Assembly: GCA_964565705.1 (NCBI GenBank)
Contig: CAZMGD010000120.1
Location: 1-12,217, forward strand
Length of the DNA stretch: 12,217 nt
DNA from: CAZMGD01 sp964565705
GTDB taxonomy: Bacteria; Actinomycetota; Acidimicrobiia; Acidimicrobiales; Ilumatobacteraceae
Direction: 5' to 3'
Shown here: piece after piece, positions 7,227-12,217 of the stretch
Numbering within the stretch: the first letter of the stretch is position 1
Layout: the number at the start of each line of letters is the position of its first letter
The notes under the pieces: model-generated
What the model saw: only the letters and a program-made list of their open reading frames with translations
What the model was told of the DNA's origin: nothing
The model's database searches: none
Program-made: the position numbers and the translations under genes

Positions 7227-7229
7227 GAT
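7224..7229 (+). promoter_or_regulatory. Possible -10 box (TAGGAT) before pcrA
   Basis: TAGGAT contains the TAG stop of the MFS gene and ends 10 bases before the ATG at 7240, so a transcript would have a leader of only a few bases. The same bases could instead act as a weak AGGA ribosome binding site for that ATG. No -35 is visible. Confidence 0.3.
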
Positions 7230-7239
7230 GGGTGTCGGG

Positions 7240-9537
7240 ATGACGCTCTTCGACGTGGAACCAGCCGACGACCGGGGCCTGAACCCCGATCAGCTCGACG
7301 CGGTGGTGCACACGGGCGGTCCCCTGCTGGTGGTGGCCGGTGCGGGATCCGGCAAGACCCGCGTCCTGACCCACCGCATCGCCCACCTCATCCACCAGGG
7401 CGTGCATCCGATGCGCATCCTGGCGATCACGTTCACGAACAAGGCGGCGGGCGAGATGCGCGAGCGGGTCGCCGCGCTCGTTGGCGCGGTGGCGCAGAGG
7501 ATGTGGGTGTCCACGTTCCACTCGGCCTGCGTGCGGATCCTGCGGGCGGAGGCCGACGTGCTCGGCTACCCGCGCAACTTCAGCATCTACGACCAGGCCG
7601 ATGCCCAGCGCCTCGTCGGCTACGTGCTGCGCGACATGGGCCTCGACCAGAAGCGCTTCACGCCCCGCGGCGTGCACGGCGTGATCAGCAACTGGAAGAA
7701 CGAGCTGGTGCTGCCCGCCGAGGCCGCAGCTCGAGCGGCGAACCCGTTCGACCGCAAGCACGCCGAGGTGTACGCGGACTACCAGGCCCGCCTGCGCAAG
7801 GCCGGGGCGATGGACTTCGACGACCTGCTCGTGAACGTCGTCGTGCTGTTCCGTGATCACCCCGACGTGCTGCACGAGTACCAGGAGCGCTTCGAGCACA
7901 TCCTCGTCGACGAGTTCCAGGACACGAACACCGCTCAGAACGAGATGGTCCTCCAGCTCGGCGCCAGCCACGAGAACGTGACGGTCGTCGGCGACACCGA
8001 CCAGTCGATCTATCGCTTCAGAGGTGCGGACTTCCGCAACATCATGCAGTTCGAGGACGCGTTCGAGGACGTGACCACGGTCGTGCTCGACCAGAACTAC
8101 CGCAGCACCCAGAACATCCTCGACGCGGCGAACGCGGTGATCGCCAACAACGCGGGACGCAAGCCGAAGCACCTGTGGACCGACCAGGGGGCCGGCGAGC
8201 AGATCGTCCGGTTCCACGGCGAGGACGAAGGTGACGAGGCGACCTGGGTCGGGCGCCGCCTGCGCGACCTGCACGAAGGCGGCCGCGACTGGCGCGAGAT
8301 GGCCGTCTTCTACCGCACGAACGCCCAGAGCCGGGTGATGGAGGAAGCGCTGATGCGCTTCGGGGTGCCGTACAAGGTCGTCGGCGGCACCCGGTTCTAC
8401 GACCGGCGCGAGGTCAAGGATGCGATGGCCTACCTGAAGGCGATCGTCAATCCTGCCGACGAGGTCAGCGTGAAGCGTGTGCTCAACGTGCCCAAGCGCG
8501 GCGTCGGCGATGCTTCGATCGCCCGCCTCGACGCGTTCGCCACGGCCGAGGGGATCACGTTCACCGAGGCGGCGCGGCGCGGCGCCGAGGCCGGCGTGTC
8601 GGGCCCCGCGGCGCGTGGCCTTGCCGCGTTCACCGACCTGCTCGACCGGCTGGGGTCGATGGCCGCGACTGGCGAGGCCCCTGGCGACGTGCTGCAGGCC
8701 GCGCTCGACGGCAGCGGCTACCTCGCCGAGATGGAGGCCGAGAACTCGGTCGAGGCCCACGGCCGGATCGAGAACCTGTCCGAGTTGGTGGGTTCGGCTT
8801 GCGAGTACACGCAGATCGACGAGTTCCTCGAACAGGTCGCACTCGTCGCCGACACCGACGAGCTCGACGCCGACGACCGCGTGGTGCTGATGACCCTGCA
8901 CTCGGCGAAGGGGTTGGAGTTCCCGGTCGTGTTCCTGATCGGTCTCGAGGAGGGCGTGTTCCCGCACATCCGCGCCCTGACCGAGCCCGACGAGCTCGAG
9001 GAGGAGCGTCGCCTCGCCTACGTCGGCATCACTCGCGCCCGCGAGGTGCTGCACCTGAGCCACGCCTGGAGTCGCAACCTGTTCGGCGGCACGCAGTACA
9101 ACCCGCCGTCGCGCTTCCTCGACGAGATCCCCGCCGCGCTCGTGCGCCAGGAGGGCAACGTGTCCGGGCGCAGCAGCTACGGCCGCCAGTCGATGCGCCA
9201 GCGCACGGAGTGGGGCGCAACGCGCGGGTCGGCACCGCCGCCCTATCGCCGCCGGTCGGCGGTCAGCAGCTTCGACCCCGACGACGACGATCGGGATGCG
9301 CACCGCGAGCGCGTCGTCGACGCCGCCCTCGCCGCGGGTCGGCGAAGCACGCCACAACCGTCGAACAGCCAGGATCTCGGCCTGAAGGTCGGCGACGATG
9401 TCGAACACCCCTCCTTCGGCGAGGGGATCATCGTCGAGATCCGCGGCTCGGGCGACAAGGCAGAAGCGACGGTGCGGTTCCGCGAGCGCGGCACGAAGCA
9501 CCTCGCCCTCGCCTGGGCGCCACTCAAGAAGCTGTAG
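7240..9537 (+). CDS. pcrA: ATP-dependent DNA helicase PcrA/UvrD
   Basis: A 765-residue superfamily 1A 3'-5' helicase of normal length, used in DNA repair and in removing proteins or stalled complexes from DNA. Visible motifs in order are a Q-like LNPDQLDAV (14-22), Walker A AGAGSGKT (33-40), motif Ia ITFTNKAAGEM (63-73), Walker B VDEFQDTN (223-230), motif III GDTDQSIYRFRGA (251-263), motif IV QNYRSTQNIL, motif V LHSAKGLEFPVVFL (from about 553) and motif VI YVGITRAREVLHL (from about 593). The last 50 residues (GLKVGDDVEHPSFGEGIIVE onward) form the Tudor-like domain that binds RNA polymerase in PcrA/UvrD proteins. A disordered, charged linker (about 640-710) precedes it. The ATG at 7240 is preferred; an in-frame ATG at 7228 would add MGVG. 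The gene almost abuts the MFS gene, which is probably a chance neighbour. Confidence 0.95.
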   Translation: MTLFDVEPADDRGLNPDQLDAVVHTGGPLLVVAGAGSGKTRVLTHRIAHLIHQGVHPMRILAITFTNKAAGEMRERVAALVGAVAQRMWVSTFHSACVRILRAEADVLGYPRNFSIYDQADAQRLVGYVLRDMGLDQKRFTPRGVHGVISNWKNELVLPAEAAARAANPFDRKHAEVYADYQARLRKAGAMDFDDLLVNVVVLFRDHPDVLHEYQERFEHILVDEFQDTNTAQNEMVLQLGASHENVTVVGDTDQSIYRFRGADFRNIMQFEDAFEDVTTVVLDQNYRSTQNILDAANAVIANNAGRKPKHLWTDQGAGEQIVRFHGEDEGDEATWVGRRLRDLHEGGRDWREMAVFYRTNAQSRVMEEALMRFGVPYKVVGGTRFYDRREVKDAMAYLKAIVNPADEVSVKRVLNVPKRGVGDASIARLDAFATAEGITFTEAARRGAEAGVSGPAARGLAAFTDLLDRLGSMAATGEAPGDVLQAALDGSGYLAEMEAENSVEAHGRIENLSELVGSACEYTQIDEFLEQVALVADTDELDADDRVVLMTLHSAKGLEFPVVFLIGLEEGVFPHIRALTEPDELEEERRLAYVGITRAREVLHLSHAWSRNLFGGTQYNPPSRFLDEIPAALVRQEGNVSGRSSYGRQSMRQRTEWGATRGSAPPPYRRRSAVSSFDPDDDDRDAHRERVVDAALAAGRRSTPQPSNSQDLGLKVGDDVEHPSFGEGIIVEIRGSGDKAEATVRFRERGTKHLALAWAPLKKL

Positions 9538-9565
9538 CCGGCCGAGCACCCTCACACCCGCGTCG

Positions 9566-9571
9566 TAGGCT
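9566..9571 (+). promoter_or_regulatory. Likely -10 box of a leaderless uma2 promoter
   Basis: TAGGCT is followed by a 7-base spacer (GACGCGC) and the ATG at 9579, the same geometry as upstream of mftE. There is no Shine-Dalgarno sequence, which fits a leaderless transcript. No good -35 is visible. Confidence 0.5.
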
Positions 9572-9578
9572 GACGCGC

Positions 9579-10121
9579 ATGCGCACCGTGGTACTCGGGC
9601 CTCCACCGGCCGAGCTGGACGCACTCATCGCTCGGCGTCGAGCCCTCGGACAGGACCGCTACGACGAGGTCTGGAAGGGCGAGTACCACATGGCCCCCGC
9701 ACTGAACCAACGCCACGGCGAGGTCGTGATGGGCTTCGCGTTCGCCGTGCAGCACCACGCCACCCGCGCCGGGCTGGTGTTCACCGACGGCTTCAACCTC
9801 GGCGAACCCGACGACTACCGGGTTCCCGACGTCGGTCTGCATCGCGAGTCACGTGACCTCGCGTTCGTCCCGACGGCCGCGCTCGTCGTCGAGGTCGTCT
9901 CGCCGCACGACGAGTCGTGGCTCAAGTTCGACCACTACGCCGCGCACGGCGTCGACGAGGTCGTCATCGCCGACCCTGTCGCCCGCACGATCGCCTGGTT
10001 CGAGTTGGCCGGCGGCGAGTACCTCCCGGTCGAGCGGAGCGCGCTGCTCGGCATCGACGTCGCCGAGGTGCTGGCCTCACTCGGATGGGCACCCGGCGAC
10101 GTGCTTGAATCGGGGGCATGA
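9579..10121 (+). CDS. Uma2 family protein (DUF820, PD-(D/E)XK nuclease fold)
   Basis: A 180-residue protein with the typical Uma2 layout. YRVPDVGLHR (80-89) gives the PD motif with Asp84. AALVVEVVSPHDESWLKFDHY (from about 100) gives the conserved E-x-V with Glu105 and a downstream Lys116. GVDEVVIADP (124-133) matches the family GVxEYWxVDP. These residues build the nuclease-type active site of the PD-(D/E)XK fold. Uma2 proteins are abundant in cyanobacteria and many actinobacteria, but their physiological role is largely unknown and nuclease activity is inferred. The ATG at 9579 is supported by the TAGGCT box; a longer upstream extension of the frame overlaps pcrA and is not believed. Its stop overlaps the flavodoxin start by four bases (ATGA). 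Confidence 0.88.
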   Translation: MRTVVLGPPPAELDALIARRRALGQDRYDEVWKGEYHMAPALNQRHGEVVMGFAFAVQHHATRAGLVFTDGFNLGEPDDYRVPDVGLHRESRDLAFVPTAALVVEVVSPHDESWLKFDHYAAHGVDEVVIADPVARTIAWFELAGGEYLPVERSALLGIDVAEVLASLGWAPGDVLESGA

Positions 10122-10555
10122 AGGCAGCCCTGCTGATCGAGAGCGCGACCGGCAACACCTGGAAGGCCGGCGAGCGGATCGCCAACGACCTGACCCAGGA
10201 GGGGTGGGAGATCGTCGGCTTCGACAGCGTGCGCCGGCCCAACCACGGCGCGATCCAGGCCGCCGAGTTCGTGATCGTCGGCACCTGGGTCGACGGTCTG
10301 TTCCTCTTCGGCCAGCGGCCGTTCGGCGAAGCGGCGATCTCCAAGCTTCCGGCGATGCACGGCAAGCAGGCGGCAGTGTTCTGCACGTTCGGTCTCAACC
10401 CGCGCAAGACGCTCGACAAGCTCACTGGTGTCGTGTCCGGCCTCGGCGCCGACGTCATCGGCGGCCTCGCCCTGCATCGCGGCAAGATCGACGAGCACGC
10501 CGAGACCTTCGCTGCCCGCCTCAGCGACGCGATCGCCCAGAACCAGCCCGCCTGA
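10118..10555 (+). CDS. Short flavodoxin-like protein
   Basis: A 145-residue single-domain protein of flavodoxin fold, probably FMN-binding and cytoplasmic. The first strand MKAALLIESATGNTWKAGE carries the phosphate-binding loop (SATGNTWK, 9-16; family form S/T-x-T-G-N-T). FVIVGTWVDGLFLFG (about 49-63) is the strand and loop that usually face the flavin ring, and AAVFCTFGLNP (about 88-98) is the third strand with its loop. These loops suggest a flavodoxin/NAD(P)H-oxidoreductase-type electron carrier; the partner is not evident from context. It overlaps the Uma2 gene (ATGA), implying translational coupling, although a TTGAAT hexamer 7 bases before the ATG could also act as its own -10 box. Confidence 0.82.
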   Translation: MKAALLIESATGNTWKAGERIANDLTQEGWEIVGFDSVRRPNHGAIQAAEFVIVGTWVDGLFLFGQRPFGEAAISKLPAMHGKQAAVFCTFGLNPRKTLDKLTGVVSGLGADVIGGLALHRGKIDEHAETFAARLSDAIAQNQPA

Positions 10556-10575
10556 CCGGCGCCATGTCACGAACG

Positions 10576-10593
10576 TGGTCGACCGGTCGACCA
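10576..10593. repeat. Perfect 18-bp palindrome between convergent genes
   Basis: TGGTCGACCGGTCGACCA is perfectly self-complementary and consists of two GGTCGACC units side by side. It lies 20 bases after the flavodoxin stop. Symmetry without a loop fits a dimeric protein-binding site better than a hairpin. Confidence 0.6.
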
Positions 10594-10627
10594 GATCGGT
10601 GACGTCGCCGCGGGTGTGATCGATCAG

Positions 10628-10653
10628 CGGGTCGCGCTGGGGTCGGCGACCCG
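10628..10653 (+). terminator. Possible hairpin between the convergent flavodoxin and hypothetical genes
   Basis: An 8-bp perfect stem (CGGGTCGC at 10628-10635 with GCGACCCG at 10646-10653) encloses a 10-base loop. It sits between genes that converge, so it could stop transcripts from either side. It lacks a U-tract. The rest of the 10556-10721 gap shows no believable gene. Confidence 0.4.
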
Positions 10654-10721
10654 GCCCTCGAACAGCACCACATCCGACGTCCGGTCGCTCACGGCGGTCA
10701 CACAGACGTGGACGGATTCCC

Positions 10722-11204
10722 TCAGCTGGCCTGGCGGAGGTCGATGTAGAGCGTCCTACGGTCCTCCACCTGGGGGAACACGCCGGCGGGTGGCGCCAGC
10801 TCCGTGACGTCGATCGTGCGGTCCTCGCAGTCGGTGAACTGCGACGTGCCCTTCACCTGCTCGACGGCGCATTGCTGGGTGCGGTCGGCCGGAAACGCGT
10901 AGTACACGTGCCAGCCGGTCTGCGGATCCGACCCCTCGTGGTCGAGCACGATGGTGCGGTCGGCGGTGATCGTGTTCAGACCAGGGAACAAGATCGGACC
11001 GTCGTCTTCGATGAGGTCGGCGATGTGCTCGACGTTGCCGACCTGGAAGCGCCGGTCGCCGAGGTTGGTGACCTGCTCCGGGTCGCGCGAGATCAGGTGG
11101 GCGATGCCGAACAGCACCAGGCCGAGCACGACGAACACGCCGAGCCCGGCGAGCACGGGTACGACGGCGCGGGCGAAGGGTGTCTTGAGCTCGGGCAGCG
11201 GCAT
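10722..11204 (-). CDS. Small membrane-anchored protein with a cysteine pair, unknown function
   Basis: A 160-residue protein. After a short basic N-terminus one hydrophobic segment (about 14-36) should anchor it in the membrane, leaving an extracytoplasmic domain of about 120 residues. That domain has a GWHVYYAFP stretch (97-105), two cysteines at 112 and 126 that could form a disulfide, and an IDVTELAPPAGVFPQVEDRR ending. The layout recalls small actinobacterial proteins located near respiratory genes, and the C...GxFxDC spacing faintly recalls a Rieske loop. The CxH metal ligands are absent, so it is not called Rieske. The ATG at 11204 is clear. A CAGACT hexamer 8 bases upstream (minus strand) could be a weak leaderless-type box. 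It is divergent from sucC with 92 bases between the starts. Confidence 0.75.
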   Translation of the reverse strand: MPLPELKTPFARAVVPVLAGLGVFVVLGLVLFGIAHLISRDPEQVTNLGDRRFQVGNVEHIADLIEDDGPILFPGLNTITADRTIVLDHEGSDPQTGWHVYYAFPADRTQQCAVEQVKGTSQFTDCEDRTIDVTELAPPAGVFPQVEDRRTLYIDLRQAS

Positions 11205-11233
11205 GTGGCATCAGTCTGGCCGCTGACCTGGCT

Positions 11234-11263
11234 TTGTCCCACATGGCAAGCGCGGCCTAGCGT
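11234..11263 (+). promoter_or_regulatory. Promoter of sucC
   Basis: TTGTCC (11234-11239, -35) and TAGCGT (11258-11263, -10) are separated by 18 bases, close to the primary sigma factor consensus. Transcription would start near 11270, giving a leader of about 26 bases that contains an AGAAAGG ribosome binding site 11 bases before the ATG. Confidence 0.5.
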
Positions 11264-11296
11264 GCCCCCCGATCTTCGAGAAAGGCGCAGGCTCGG

Positions 11297-12217
11297 ATGG
11301 ACCTCTTCGAGTACCAGGGCAAGCAGTACTTCGCCCGCTACGACATCCCGGTGAGCCCGGGCGGGCCGGCCGACACGGTGGACGAGGCAGTGGCCCAGGC
11401 CGACGCTGCCGGCTACCCCGTCGTGGTGAAGGCCCAGGTGCAGGTCGGCGGCCGCGGCAAGGCCGGCGGCATCAAGCTGGCCAACGATGCCGACGAGGTG
11501 CGCCTCCACGCCGGGAACATCCTCGGCATGGACATCAAGGGCCACGTCGTCAAGCGGCTCTGGATCGAGCACGCCAGCGACATCGCCGAGGAGTACTACG
11601 CCAGCTTCACGCTCGACCGGGCGGCGAAGAAGCACCTCCTCATGCTCTCGGCTCAGGGTGGTGTCGAGATCGAGGAGGTCGCCGAGAAGGATCCCGACGC
11701 AATCGTCAAGCTGCACATCGACCCCGTCGACGGGCTCGACCTGGCGACCGCCCGCCAGGCTGCTGTCGACGCCAAGATCCCCGAGCAGGCGCTCGACGGC
11801 ACCGCCGACATCCTCGTCAAGCTCTACACCTGCTTCACGAAGGGCGACTGCGACCTCGCCGAGATCAACCCGCTGATCCTCAAGCCGACCGGCGAGGTGC
11901 ACGCCCTCGACGCCAAGGTCAGCCTCGACAACAACGCTGCGTTCCGCCACCCCGAATGGGAGGAGTACGCGGCGACCGAGGAGCTCGACGACCGCGAGCG
12001 GCTCGCCCGCGAGAAGGATCTGCAGTACATCGGCCTCGACGGCACCGTCGGCATCATCGCCAACGGCGCCGGCCTGGCGATGAGCACGCTCGACGTCGTC
12101 AACCAGGTCGGCGGCTCGGCAGCCAACTTCCTCGACATCGGCGGCGGCGCGAACGCCGACGTGATGGCCGGGGCGCTCGAGGTGATCAACTACGACGAGA
12201 GGGTGAAGAGCATCTTC
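11297..12217 (+). CDS. sucC: Succinyl-CoA synthetase beta subunit, partial at the right edge
   Basis: The first 307 residues of a protein usually about 390 long; the C-terminus lies beyond the window. With the alpha subunit SucD it converts succinyl-CoA and ADP or GDP to succinate, CoA and ATP or GTP in the citric acid cycle. MDLFEYQGKQYFARYDIPVS is the standard start. The ATP-grasp domain shows VVKAQVQVGGRGKAGGIKLA (44-62), LAEINPLIL (187-195, Asn191) and ALDAKVSLDNNA (203-214) with the magnesium-binding acid residues. The CoA-ligase domain begins with YIGLDGTVGIIANGAGLAMS, followed by NFLDIGGGA. The motifs look intact. sucD would be expected directly downstream. Confidence 0.96.
   Translation, partial: MDLFEYQGKQYFARYDIPVSPGGPADTVDEAVAQADAAGYPVVVKAQVQVGGRGKAGGIKLANDADEVRLHAGNILGMDIKGHVVKRLWIEHASDIAEEYYASFTLDRAAKKHLLMLSAQGGVEIEEVAEKDPDAIVKLHIDPVDGLDLATARQAAVDAKIPEQALDGTADILVKLYTCFTKGDCDLAEINPLILKPTGEVHALDAKVSLDNNAAFRHPEWEEYAATEELDDRERLAREKDLQYIGLDGTVGIIANGAGLAMSTLDVVNQVGGSAANFLDIGGGANADVMAGALEVINYDERVKSIF

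Noticed and set aside
8799..9578. N-terminal extension of the Uma2 frame into pcrA
   Set aside because: Arg-rich low-complexity translation overlapping the helicase; the Uma2 domain begins right at the ATG at 9579.
7051..9624. An 857-codon open frame antisense to pcrA
   Set aside because: It lies opposite a textbook helicase gene, has biased Val/Leu/His/Arg composition typical of antisense frames in GC-rich DNA, and shows no domain.
10616..10807. A 63-codon plus-strand frame after the flavodoxin gene
   Set aside because: No ribosome binding site, no recognisable motif, and it runs into the antisense of the real minus-strand gene.
10722..11204. Rieske iron-sulfur protein
   Set aside because: The two cysteines are not followed by the CxH ligands needed for the cluster.
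11093..11950. A 285-codon minus-strand frame across sucC and the small membrane gene
   Set aside because: Shadow of sucC in the opposite direction, spanning two real genes and an intergenic promoter.

Overview
The window is about 12.2 kb of very GC-rich, gene-dense bacterial DNA. The mycofactocin genes, the PcrA type with a C-terminal Tudor-like domain, the heavy G/C bias at codon third positions and several apparently leaderless starts all suggest an actinobacterium. I would guess the Acidimicrobiia (Ilumatobacter-like), but that placement is inference and rests on no marker gene. I see no rRNA, tRNA, CRISPR array, insertion sequence or phage gene, and no gene-free stretch longer than about 170 bases.

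Region 1 (9-4193, minus strand) is the most unusual part. It reads mftE, mftF, an alanine-racemase-fold PLP protein, then a multi-pass membrane acyltransferase of the DUF418/HGSNAT-like type. The genes overlap or lie within 11 bases of each other, so they look like one operon. MftE and MftF are late enzymes of mycofactocin biosynthesis: a peptidase releases the modified Val-Tyr core and a glycosyltransferase adds glucose. The core genes mftA, mftB, mftC and mftD are not in the window. The two extra genes could be unrecognised tailoring steps for the cofactor or its sugar chain. The PLP protein keeps the cofactor-binding residues of alanine racemase but seems to lack the catalytic tyrosine, so it is probably not an ordinary alanine racemase.

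Region 2 (4338-5927) holds two divergent envelope genes: a proline-rich four-helix membrane protein on the minus strand and a secreted protein with helical repeats on the plus strand. A strong 16-bp hairpin follows the second gene. Region 3 (about 6060-10555, plus strand) holds an MFS exporter, the DNA helicase PcrA, a Uma2-family nuclease-fold protein and a short flavodoxin that overlaps the Uma2 gene by four bases.

Region 4 (10722-12217) has a small membrane-anchored protein of unknown function on the minus strand. It diverges from sucC, the beta subunit of succinyl-CoA synthetase, which has a recognisable promoter and runs off the right edge. Several genes (mftE, uma2, probably alr-like and pcrA) have a TAnnnT box 7-10 bases before the start codon, which points to leaderless or near-leaderless transcripts.
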